Below the pieces are notes generated by a model, which was not told the origin of the DNA, did no database searches, and saw only the letters and a list, made by a program, of their open reading frames with translations. The translations under genes and the position numbers were made by a program. From Argopecten irradians (taxonomy: Eukaryota > Mollusca > Bivalvia > Pectinida > Pectinidae), in contig NC_091137.1 of the NCBI RefSeq assembly GCF_041381155.1, positions 12,147,765 to 12,211,764 on the forward strand: DNA of 64,000 nucleotides, read 5' to 3'. Shown in pieces: positions 12,066 through 24,000 of the stretch (the first letter of the stretch is position 1; each line of letters begins with the position of its first letter).

Positions 12066-12224
12066 TAAGGATTAAAGTCTCATTCTGGTGGTTCTATCGA
12101 AGGATAAAGTTGAGTAGGGTATCGATATTTGTTTCATGGACCGCTTCGCGGTCCATTCCAAATATCGATACCCTACTCAACTTTATCCTTCGATAGAACC
12201 ACCAGAAAGAGACTTTAATCCTTA
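12066..12224. repeat. 159-bp near-perfect palindrome
   Basis: The left arm, from TAAGGATTAAAGTCTC through GGTTCTATCGAAGGATAAAG to GGTATCGATATTTG, is answered by its reverse complement at 12160-12224 with one visible mismatch. The centre is itself an inverted repeat, ATGGACCGCTTCGCGGTCCA. Total arms are close to 75 bp. Such high identity implies recent formation or gene conversion between arms. Likely a foldback transposon or the end of a larger one. Confidence 0.9.
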
Positions 12225-12594
12225 AATACATATTTATATAAAAATAAAACTATTTTTGTTGTTTTCAACATATAAATTCTTGCTTTGGCAGTCACATTTA
12301 AATTTGGGTATTGGTTTGTAAAATTTGTTCTGTTTGTCTGCCTGTTCATATTTCCACTGTGAAGGAAGTGACCTGATTTCTATGTTGCTATATTTGGTAA
12401 ATTAGTATTAAGCTGTTATGGATTGAATGATTCAGCTTTGTCAACATTATAAGAATCCAAGGCACTTCAAAATGAAAGAAATCAGGGGTGTTATAATGAA
12501 ATGAAATTTTGATATTGCTCTTTCACAAAAGTGTTGCACAAAGTAAGCCACAAATTACTTTTGCAATGGAATAAAAAAACTAGTAATAATAGAT

Positions 12595-12835
12595 CTACAG
12601 ACTGACTCTTCCTTTGAAGAGTATGTTTGAAGAATATGTAGACAGTGGCGCCCAACTTCAAAGGCATACATTCAACCACAGCATACCGGTACCTTTTTCG
12701 ATTCTTTTGATGTACATCAAAGGAGCAATTTACCTGCCTCATCTTTCATCGCACACAGAACCTTCAGTTTTGCTATGACATATTCCAGAGGTTGATATAA
12801 AGAGAGTGATAGTAACCCCTGGAGTACAGAGGATA
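12595..12835. mobile_element. Relic of the 9-bp-TSD MITE family
   Basis: Shares blocks with the copies at 30431-30720 and 43439-43755: CTTTGAAGA, AACCACAG.ATACCG, TTTTGATGTACATCAAA, CTTCAGTTTTGCTA and GATAGTAACCCCTGGAGTA near the right end. The left terminal repeat is not recognisable. It is the most decayed of the three copies. Confidence 0.6.
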
Positions 12836-14270
12836 GAATACCTGTAGAACAAGGTGCCACAATATCCCTCGTGCCCTGCAGTAGAATATATATTTAAAGT
12901 AGAATCTATGTATTTCATGGTTGCGCATCTAGAAAATAGAGATTCAGGTTGTCATAGATGAGAATTTAATATGTTTCTATAAAAATAGAGAAAATATCAA
13001 AAATGGAAGATATTCATTAATAAATGGCACAACTGAGGCACTGACCTGTTATATATAAGTTACTGACAGTAAACAGATTCGAGTTATAGTCTGGAAATTA
13101 AAGGAAATTGTTATTTGATGTCTTGAGTAAGTGTCTGAGGTAATTGAGAAATATTGGAATTGAAAGTATCTAATATCTAAAGTCACAAATAGGGCACTAG
13201 CCTGTTGCACACAGAAAATTAGTTATAGCCCTAAAAAGCATATCTAATGTACACACGATTGAACCAAAATCAATATCCTCAACCAACGTGTTTTGTAGGG
13301 AATAAAAAAACCTAGACCTACCTGGCAATGTCGAGTCCATGGGTAGAAGGCCACACCTTTCCTCTTGTAAATATCCCCCTCCAACACAAAGGTAATCGGA
13401 TAGCCAAATGACAATTAAGGATTGTCAGTAGACCGAATCAGATGATTGTGGGTTTTTTTTGTTTTTGTTTTTTTTTTAATTTTCGTTAATTGATATGCTA
13501 TGCTCAATCTACCAAGGCACATTTCTCTTAAAATAAGCTATTTGTTTATTCATATGTTCAATCTAAAATGAGAAAAATACACGTAGTTCATTTTATGAGA
13601 CATATGATTCGGTCTAGATTATCAAGCCGTTGATCTTTAAGCATGAATAATAAAGTGGGAATTTACCCTAATTAGAAGAATTAGGTCTTATAGGTAGTGA
13701 CCTGGCCAGTAGAGTTAAAATGACCTATACTTTCGTATGCTGTCTATATTTTTTTCACGTTGCAAATTCAAAATTAACTTCTTGTTGGATTAAACTGAAA
13801 TTTGCAAAAGTTCATATTTTCTTTTTTTCTTTCATTATTTTTGCCGTTTCATAGCGTGAATTTTTGTTACCCTAAATAGACATATTTTCAAACTAACTCT
13901 CCAATTCCACCAGTGGGATTGAGCCCAAACTTGTCCATGGGTATACTTTTCGAACTAGAATTCACCTTCATCAAACAGCCGCAGCAACCATTTAAACACA
14001 GTTACCGTTTTCTTTAGCTAAAAACCTAATACAAGATTGGGCTGAAACCTGGTCTTGGACGATTCTCAGATGTTCCTGAGAATTTTGACGTCGATAGGTA
14101 ACCATAAATTCATTATGGAAAGTGATAGATAGACAATAAGAATGATCAAAATAAAATTTGTACTTATACCAGTTATATTGAAGATGGATTTCATTACTTA
14201 TAAAGTGCCCATTTTTGACCTCAGAAAGAAACTTAATTATATGTTATTAAGTACAATCAATTTGTTTTTA
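12836..14270. other. Intergenic, no gene seen
   Basis: AT-rich, with a T-run microsatellite at about 13450-13480. At 13760-13940 there are decayed words resembling the tandem-core elements (AACTTCTTGTTGGATTAAAC, CCACCAGTGGGATTGAGCC). No coding potential recognised. Confidence 0.4.
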
Positions 14271-16499
14271 GGTCATCTGACCGAAGGTCAGGATGACCTA
14301 TTGTCATCGTGTTTCGTCCGTCGTCGTGCGCCGTGCGCCGTGCGCCGTCCGCCGTGCGTCGTGCGTAAACTATTTATACAAAAGCCTACTCCTCCTAAAC
14401 CCTTGAGTGAATTACATCCATATTTGGTGTGAAACATCCTTGGGGAAGGACAATCATATTTTATATAAATGAGATAAGTCCGACCCCTAGGGGCAGAGGG
14501 GCGGGGCCCCAAAAGGGCAAATTTTCTTAATTTAAGCTTTTAAATTCTACTCCTCCTTCATCCTTGGATGGATTTCATCCATATTTAGTGTGAAACATCA
14601 TTGGGGACCGACAATCATATTTTATATAAATGAGCCTGGTCCGACCCCTAGGGGCTGAGGGGTGGGGCCCCAAAAGGGCAAATTTTCTTAATTTTAGCTT
14701 TAAAATCCTACTCCTCCTTCATCCTTGGATGGATTTTATCTATATTTGGTGTGAAACATCATTGGGGAAGGACAATCATATTTTATATAAATGAGCTTGG
14801 TCCGACTCCTAGGGGCTGAGGGGTGGGGCCCCAAAAGGGCAAATTTTCTTAATTTTAGCTTTAAAATCCTACTCCTTCCTCATCCTTGGATGAATTTCAT
14901 CCATATTTGGTTTGAAACATCATTGGGGAAGGACAATCATATTTTATATAAATGAGCCTGGTTCGATCCCTTGGGGCTGAGGGGTGGGGTCCCAAAAGGG
15001 CAAATTTTCTTAATTTTAGCTTTAAAATCCTACTCCTCCTTCATCCTTGGATGGATTTCATCCATATTTGGTGTGAAACATCATTGGGGATGGACAATCA
15101 TATTTTATATAAATGAGCCTGGTCCGACCCCTAGGGGCTGAGGGGTGGGGCCCCAAAAGGGCAAATTTTCTTAATTTAAGCTTTAAAATTCTACTCCTCT
15201 TTCATCCTTGGATGGATTTCATCCATATTTGGTGTGAAACATCGTTGGGGAAGGACAATCATATTTTATATAAATGAGCCTGGTGACCCCTAGGGGCAGA
15301 GGGGCGGGGCTCCAAAAGAGGAAATTTTCTTAATTTAAGCTTTAAAATCCTACTCCTCCTTCATCCTTGAATGGATTTCATCCATATTTGGTGTGAAACA
15401 TCATTGGGGAAGGACAATCATATTTTATATAAATGAGCCTGGTCCGACCCCTAGGGGCAGAGGGGCGGGGCTCCAAAAGGGGAAATTTTCTTAATTTAAG
15501 CTTTAAAATCCTACTCCTCCTTCATCCTTGAATGGATTTCATCCATATTTGGTGTGAAACATCATTGGGGAAGGACAATCATATTTTATATAAATGAAAT
15601 AGATCCGACCACTATGGGCAGAGGGGCGGGGCTCCAAAAGGTCAAATTTTCTTAATTTAAGCTAGATCCTACTCCTCCTTTATCCTTGGATGGATTTCAT
15701 CCATATTTGGTGCGAAACATCATTGGGGAAGGACAATCATATTTTATATAAATGAGCCTGGTCCGACCCCTAGGGACAGAGGGACGGGGCCTAAAAAGGG
15801 GAAATTTTCTTAATTTAAGCTTTAAAATCCTACTAGTCCTTCATCCTTGGATGGATTTCATCCATATTTGGTGTGAAACATCATTGGGGAAGGACAATAG
15901 TATTTTATATATATGAGTCTGGTCCGACCCCTAGGGGCTGAGGTGTGGGGCTCCAAAAGGGCAAATTTTCTTAATGTTAGCTGGCCCACTTCCTGTTTTC
16001 AGATTTCGGTCTCCAATCTCAATGAAAATTGGTCTATAGGGGTTTAAATTAATGCCGAACAACATGCAAACATTTTCATTAAGACTTAGGTTTTCCAAGA
16101 TGGCCGCTGGCCCACTTCCTGTTTTCAGGTTTCAGTCTCCGATCTCAAGGAAAATTGGTCTATAGGGGTTTTAATTGATTCTGAAGGGGAACTTTAGGTG
16201 AGGACAATCATATTTTATAAAGGACCGAGCTAAGACCCATGGGGATAGTATGGCTGATGTCCAAAATGGAAGCTTTGCTGAAATTTGGCTTTAAAATCCG
16301 TAAATGGGTTACAACCATATATGGATGAAGGGCTACCAAGTTTGTTCAACGAATGACATTTACCTATTTCAGAAACTTACATATTCAACTAAGGAGTTCT
16401 TGTATTGTTTATATTAATCGTTAACCAATACTTTATACTGTGACTTTGTTGTTTTGTGCAATGAGTCAGATGACCGTTAAGGCCCATGGGCCTCTTGTT
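14271..16499 (+). mobile_element. Tandem-core element D (pearl/Helentron-like), about 160-bp units
   Basis: The most complete example. The left end GGTCATCTGACC is an inverted match of GTCAGATGACC at the right end (near 16465). A CGTCCGTCG/GCGCCG-rich flank (14310-14365) leads into about ten tandem units of about 160 bp (14390-15980), each with TCATCCTTGGATGG, TTGGTGTGAAACATC, CAATCATATTTTATATAAAT and a GGGGC...GCCCC hairpin. Two units of a different, roughly 125-bp repeat (15980-16190, with TGGCCCACTTCCTGTTTTC and CAAGATGGCCGC) follow, then a unique stretch and the terminal hairpin GGCCCATGGGCC-TCTTG. No transposition protein is encoded. Confidence 0.85.
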
Positions 16500-17939
16500 G
16501 TATATATTAATACTACATGTACAAAGTAAATGAAAAGTACAACCGTTCATTGTCTTCCGCTTTCTCTACACAATTTGTCAGGCCGTCAAATTATACATTT
16601 CCTTCCGAAGTATATGGATTTTACATGCGTTAGACTTCCTGGTTGGTTTGGGCAGTCCGTATTTGATCGTTCATTGTGTACTGTGATACGATACCAAACA
16701 CAGCTAATGAACTCTTTGAATATCAATTCAAAACATTAAGAAATTTATGTAAATCTATCAAAGTTCTGTTTAAAAAAACCATATATGATTTGTCCTCCGT
16801 CTATGATATATTGAATATGAATGTTGTTTCTAATCTGTTAAAAAATCGTTTACTTGAATCCTGAGTTGTAAATGTTAATTGCACACTAATCTGTAGCCAG
16901 TCTTTTAACTAATTATTAGCATACTAAAAGTACCTATGCTCCTCTTCCAAGGATTTTCCCTTTTTTGACGTAATTCAATTAAATTTCATCAAATTCGGTC
17001 TAAGAGTACATTAAAACTTGCACATATTTCGGAAGTGAGATAGAGGTTTTCGTGTATCTATTGTCAAAATCATGTGATGTTGATTTGTCCGGGTTCTCAT
17101 GAAGCAACTCTATTTCATATTTATACATTAAGCATTGGAGTCATCCTGTCAAGGTGGATGGTTATGTTATGCACGCCAGAAAACTCGAAGAAAATAACGT
17201 GCACATGCACATCCATTTGCATCGCCACCCATGGGTCTCCGACGATGATTCATTTGATGAAATGTCAAGAAATCATAGGATTTTATGGGAAAGAAAAATG
17301 TAAAAAAAAACATGAAGCCATTGCTCAAAAGACAGTCCAATAAGAAGTTCAACTTGTAAAGTCGGATTTATAGCTAGAAACTAGACATAAGATTACTTGT
17401 AAACAAATTTGTATGAAAAAGCAGTTTTGAAACAAAGAATAGAGCCCCAAGCTTTATAGCAGAGAAAGGCATAATTAGTATATAACCATGCCCGCTCAGG
17501 AGAGAACAAAAGAAGTTGACATCAAATGAGGTCTGTAAGCGTACTGCATACCGATGCCAAACCAAACGAGGATTATGAATGGTACTGTAGCATAACTAGA
17601 ATGCGTTTTTTTTTTTTTTTTTTCTTACACTTTTCTGGACTCATTATAATAGATATCAATATCATTCTCATATTGAGACTTTTGGTTCTATGTGTAATGT
17701 ACACGTTTCAGATGATTGTAACATTGACCTTAGGTTAATTACGACTCACAGGGGCATGATAACTGTAGTATCAAGGACCAACTTGAAATAGCATTTGGAA
17801 GCCTTGCCGCTAGTATTAATGCCGAAATTTAATATAAAAAATACAATCACCATTGTGGTGATTTCATATAGTGATTTTGAAATATACCAAAACTAAATAT
17901 GAAAACTAAATACAAAGAACATGGAAATGGAGGCACAAT
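16500..17939. other. Intergenic upstream of GPD1, no gene seen
   Basis: Several short open frames occur on both strands but none shows a domain, splice support or composition typical of the genes here. A T-run lies near 17607. Nothing recognisable. Confidence 0.35.
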
Positions 17940-18087
17940 TAAGAATCCGGATGGTCCATCTCCGTTTCGTTTTAGTATAGTCCATAAACGACCAATCAGA
18001 TTGTCGCTTACATTGGTAACGTGTAACCGGTGAAACTGTGGCAGACGAAACTTAGAGCACTCGGTAAAACCCTACTGTCCGAGAAAG
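17940..18087 (+). promoter_or_regulatory. Probable GPD1 promoter and 5' UTR
   Basis: Directly upstream of the GPD1 ATG. It contains ACCAATCAG (CCAAT-box word) near 17990 and, in the other orientation, CATTGGTAAC near 18013. No clear TATA box. The start site cannot be placed from sequence. Confidence 0.4.
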
Positions 18088-21000
18088 ATGGCATCGAACA
18101 AAAAGAAGATTTGCATTATTGGTTCGGGAAACTGGTAAGTGTATTTAAGTGACTGCATCAAATATCCACTGGCCATATGGAAGGTCTCAACTGAGTATAA
18201 TGCCAATATGTACCGCAATGAGTAAGTGTTGGGTTTCGACCTTGTTCTGCAATGCACAGCACAGACAATATAGGCCTAAAGAAGTAACGCAACATGTATA
18301 AGCCTATACCAGTAGCGTAAATCTAGGGCATCGGGCGCCTGATTTATTTTTATATCATGTTGACGACGGCGTATAGCGGCTAGTCCATGTCAAATTATTA
18401 CAATAACGTATACTGTTACACAACAGGAGACGATATAGCGACAAAAAAGTAAACGTGCATAGCCCAGGGCTAGGAACTAACCCAATGAGCCTTGAACTGT
18501 TACAGTTAGAAGATGTCGCGGCTTATATATCATCATTAATTTTATTCTTTCAAGTGGTTAAATTAACCTACAGTGCTGTGTATCTCATTAATTATAAAAA
18601 AGGTGTTTGAATACCAAAATGATCGACATAAATTAATTTGTCATTATTAATGCAAAAACTTTCATAAGTTTAAAGTGGATCTGTTGTCAACAGGTATTGT
18701 GTCTGTTTTTGTATGAAGTGTGAAATAATGAGAAATTAAGCCATTTAGGTGATGTAATTTTAACTTGCTTTTAATTAAGGTTTACATTAAGCTGACCATG
18801 GTGTATGAATACAGTATATTAGGCTAATTGGGACTTGACAGATATCCACTTTTACCAATTTGATTATCATTGGCTAATAAGCATAACATGTTTTTCTGGG
18901 TATTTTGGAGAAAAAGTTTTTATCAAAGTTGGCGACCATCACAACAGTTTTAGAGTAGTTTGTTTTTTTTTTTCTCTTTCAAATTTTTTTATTCTCCAAA
19001 AACATCATTAGAAACAATACACAAATTTAACAGTGAAGAAAACATATGAATTGATGGAATGTACAAACAGTCATTCATAAAAGATATTATAATTATATAT
19101 TTCTTTATGAAAAAAAACAAATTGTTGAGTTATAAAGGAGAAAATATAAAATCTGAATGTACAACATTCACTCACACTTCCACACATGAGCTGCATCGAA
19201 TTAAAGTGCTATGATAGTCATGAAATAAGTAATTTTAAGTGTTCCCACCTTTTATTGAAAACATTTAGAGTTAGAATTTTTTTTATTGGTATACTCATCT
19301 AACCTGAAATAATATTCAAGATCTCTTTTAAAACTTATGACAGATGGGGGATCATTAGTATATTTGAGCTTATATATATGAAATTTGGCTAAAAGAACTA
19401 AAAAATTTACATTTGTAAATTTGTGACTTTGAAAACCCAATATTATTCCGATATTGGTAAGTCCTAAAGCAATTCCTGTCTTGGTCTCAACCCACAAGGA
19501 AAAGTCTTCCCAAAAGTTTGAGACAATACGGCATTCACAAAAAAGATGCATTAAAGTTTCAGAAATTCCTTTGCAGAAGGAACAAAGAGGAGAGTTTATT
19601 ATTTTTATTGTATATAAATATTTATTTGTAGATATTATTCTATGTACAATTCGGTATTGAAACCACCGAAGTTTAGAATCAGAGGAAGATTTAAGTAAAA
19701 TGGAGCATGCCTTCTTCCACCAGGAATGATCCGCCTGAAGATCAAGATCATATGACCATTTTTCTTGATAATTCTTTTTAACAGCTAACTTTTTAATAAA
19801 AATGTCATACACTGAAATACCACGTGTTTTATTTGTTAAAACCTTATGCATATGAGGGGGACAGTGTGGAAGAGTTATATCAGTTCTATGATTCTTAAGA
19901 AAAAACCATTTTGACAAAATAGCATTTCTTACACCATAGAAATTGGTGATCATTGGTTGAAAAGAGAATTTATCACAAAATTCCTCGTAATTTTGTATCA
20001 ACTCTCCTTGCTCATTACACATGTCATAAACAAAATTTATTCCATTTTTTGACCATTGATCGAAAAAAACTGGCTTGTTCTGAATTTTTATATTTGGATT
20101 GAACCACAAGGGCTCATAAAAAGGATTTTCTTCTCTATTTAGATTATAGAATGAAAGAAGGTCAGCCAATACTTCTTTCCAAAACAAATTACTTATATTA
20201 TTTGATTTAATTTTTAGAAAATCAGAACCAAATATGAATAGTGATGTTTTACTTTTATCCAGAATTGTTTCAAAAATAATATTGCAAGTGTTATTGTTGG
20301 TTATCAATCTCTTTATCCAGGCTATTTTCATAGACTTGATAAATATATCAACATTTATCATCTTAAGACCACCTTCACTATAGTTTTGAACAATTTGGTT
20401 TCTAGAGACTCTGTCTCTTTTACCATTCCATATAAAATTGTACAAAAGCTGTTCTAAGGACTTTACAATTTCCTTGTTTGGTTTAGGAAGGCTGATAAAT
20501 AAATGAGTTAGCTTTGATAGTATAATTGTTTTGACAACAGTAATTCTACCAATAGTACTAAGATGTCTTCTTGACCAACAATGAATAATTGCTTTGATTT
20601 CTTTCATTTTACTCTCAAAGTTAATTTTAGTAATATCACTTATGTTGAGACTGAATTTAACTCCCAGGAAAGTTAAAGGTTTATCAGTCCAATTAAGTGA
20701 CCTCTCAATGCACAACCTCTCAACAGTATGCCTCTTACTACCAAACCATATACATTTAGTTTTTTCGATATTGGGTTTTAGTCCAGAGTACTTGGCATAT
20801 TGATCAAGAAGATCAAGCGTCTTCTTTAAACTCTTTTCTGAACCATCAAGGGTAAGACTTGTATCATCTGCATATTGAGATAATTTTAATTCTTTCGACC
20901 CGATTGAAAAGCCCTTGATCTCATTATTATTTCTAATCAGTATCCCCGTTTTAGAGTAGTTTGTTGTTAGACAACGAGAGGAGTTTTGTTTGTTTTTCAG

Positions 21001-24000
21001 AGATTTTATTTGGGAATTTTTTTTTGGGAAGAAAATTGGGGGTTTGGTATTGGGAATGGGGTCTTCTATCGACCCCAGTTATATAAGGAGAAAAATCACT
21101 TGACTAGTCTAGTCATAAAACAATTAGTTATCATAATCAAGTAATTAATAATTAAAATGAGGAAGAACAGGAAAAATAAAGTAAATTTTACATTCAAGTA
21201 AACCTAGCCTATTTTAATATTATTCTTTATTGAATGTTATATAAAACAGTGACAGCAATATTCATATTATGACATAATCAGTATTCTGTTTAATTTAGTA
21301 ATTTACTCAGTAAAAAGTATATGATAGTGTATGTTTGCATTGCATGTCATTGACGATGGTCTTGACAAGTTCAGTGAATCAATGTTAATCTCATTCTGAA
21401 TAAAAAAATTGCAAGTTCAAACCCTTTTTTTCAACATAAATTGCTTTGATTTGTTATTTATGTATGACTGTATAATCTTATACTCTTTTAAACACTAAAA
21501 CAAGTTTAAATAACAGGATTTATGACATTGTTAGAATATATATTTATGTCAGATTCAGAAGTTGTATAACTAAAATAAATATAGTACCCTGGTAGAAAAA
21601 ATATTAAAAAGATTACAACATTACAACACTGGTACTGTCAGAACTAGTGAAGGAATATTTTACAGTAGTGACTAACCACATGTCCATACTACATGTACAT
21701 TATCATGCTACAGGTAAAGTAAACCTCACCTGAGTTGGACTTTAATCCTTCTGAGTTCTAATATCATTTCCCAGCCCTTCATACTTATCTACAATATCTG
21801 AAAAATGAGAATATGCGATTTGGATTTTTGTATCTGTTGGCAGAACATTATATTAAATACTCTACGTTGATGTTTTGATGAGGCTGTCATATCCTGTGAA
21901 GGGATGGAATATGTTACAGTATTTGAAAACATAAAATCAATATGGAAATGTTATCAAACTAACCACACTTGGCTATTTACAGTAAATGAGTTGATAACAC
22001 CAGGTTTTGAAGCTTCGTTATCCCTGGTTTTTCAAGTAATATGATAAGCGCATATCTAATGCAGAGAATAGATTCACAAATGTATTACCATACATATACC
22101 TGTGTGGAAAGTACTATAAAACTAAGTGATGTAACATGTTGGTGCTGTTTTAATTATCACCAGTTGATAATTAAACTCCAGGTATCATGGTATCACCACA
22201 TTTGATAATTTTAATGTTAAAGGGATTAGGAAGACAATAATGAGTGCATAAACTCTATGTAGTTACCCTATGACCTTCTACCTACAAATGTATATCATTT
22301 TTGGTCATTTTATTTTTGAAGAATATTCTGTGCTGAATATTAATAATTTAAACTCTATGAGATACATTTACACTCTGATTCAGGTGGTGGCTATAAGGCC
22401 AAACAAAAAAATATGTCTGTTTAGGGATAACCGACCGACCCTAATTTTTTACCCCTGACCCTAATTTTTTTCCACATAATCTTTTCTATGAAGAAAAAAT
22501 TATTAAAAGTCACGATTTCGATCTCAGACTCTGGTTCCGGCCATTAAATTAGAGTGAAAGACACTAAAAAAACCAAAAACATGCCGACCTACCGACCCTA
22601 TTTTTTTGCCAATGTAACCCTAAACAGACATATTATTTCTTTTTTCCTTATGTGTAACCCTCAACCATGGGTGTTAAGTTATCCTATCATCAATACTATA
22701 TGTGCAGTTTGTTTACTCTTGCTTACCTTTAGAGATGTATGCAAAGTGTATAAAGTGCTCTTTATTTTTCTCAAAGGTGTAGTCAACTAATTCTGCAGGT
22801 TCTCCTGCTGTATTTGTGTATTTTGCACAGATTAGGTTGGGATAAGGACACCTGAGACATTATGTGCAACTAACATGATGTGTATATGGGAGTGATGAAG
22901 TTTAATAAGGCCAGGATCTTGGGTTTATTATTGATAAGCAGCATGCATTGTACCCAGGGGAGATAACCATCAATTTGATGTTCTCCAACAGCTCTTGTTT
23001 ATGTATTGTAGGGGTTCAGCAATAGCCAAGATAGTTGGCAACAATGCCTTGGCAATGCCAGACAAATTTGACACTGAAGTACGTATGTGGGTGTTTGAGG
23101 AAATGATCCAAGGGAGGAAACTCACCGAAATAATAAACCAGGACCATGAAAATGTCAAGTATCTTCCAGGACATCAGTTACCGCCTAATGTGGTGAGTTG
23201 ACGGTATCATTACACACATAAAAAACTTGTATTGAATTAAGTCTGTAACCTTGACAATTACTGCAGTACGTTTAAAGCAGTGTTTGATTGATTTGATCAT
23301 GCTTTTGTTTAAAACTCAGTCTAATTTCAATGCTGTCATTAGAGGTAAAGTCTTGTAGGTAATATAAACATCTTTTTTGTCCAATGTAACTGAAGTTATA
23401 TTCCACTTTGATGTCATTGTTGTCAGTGAAATACTGGTTTCCATATTTCCACTGTGCAAGTTAAGTATATTGTCCAATTTACTGAATACAAAGAATTCAT
23501 TGTAATGCTGCCTTAGAAATAATTCATTATCCCCCCGCCCAACGAAGTTGGGGGGGGATATACAAATGGGTTCCGTCCATCCGTCCGTCCGTCCGTCCGT
23601 CCGTCCGTCTGTCAACATTTCCTTTAAATCGCTACTAGTCATAGAGTTCTGCATGGATTGTAACCAAATTTGGCCAAAAGCATCCTTGGGGGAGGGGGAA
23701 CAGAACTTGTATAAATTTTGGCTCTAACCCCCCCGGGGGCAGGAGGGGCGGGGCCCAATAGGGGAAATAGAGGTAAATTCTTGAAATCGCTACTTGTCCT
23801 ATAGTTCTGCATGGATTGTAGAGGTAAATTCTTGAAATCGCTACTTGTCCTAGAGTTCTGCATGGATTGTAACCAAAATGAGCCACAAACATCCTTGGGG
23901 GAGGGGGAACAGAACTTGTATAAATTTTGGCTCTAACCCCCCGGGGGCAGGAGGGGCGGGGCCCAATAGGGGAAATAGAGGTAAATTCTTTAAATCGCTA

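Noticed and set aside
14142-14512. Arg/Cys-rich frames on both strands at the start of element D
   Set aside because: Created by the CGTCCGTCG/GCGCCG words of the element flank.
17074-17343. 89-aa frame upstream of GPD1
   Set aside because: Overlaps an opposite-strand frame of similar length and shows no family motif; not supported.
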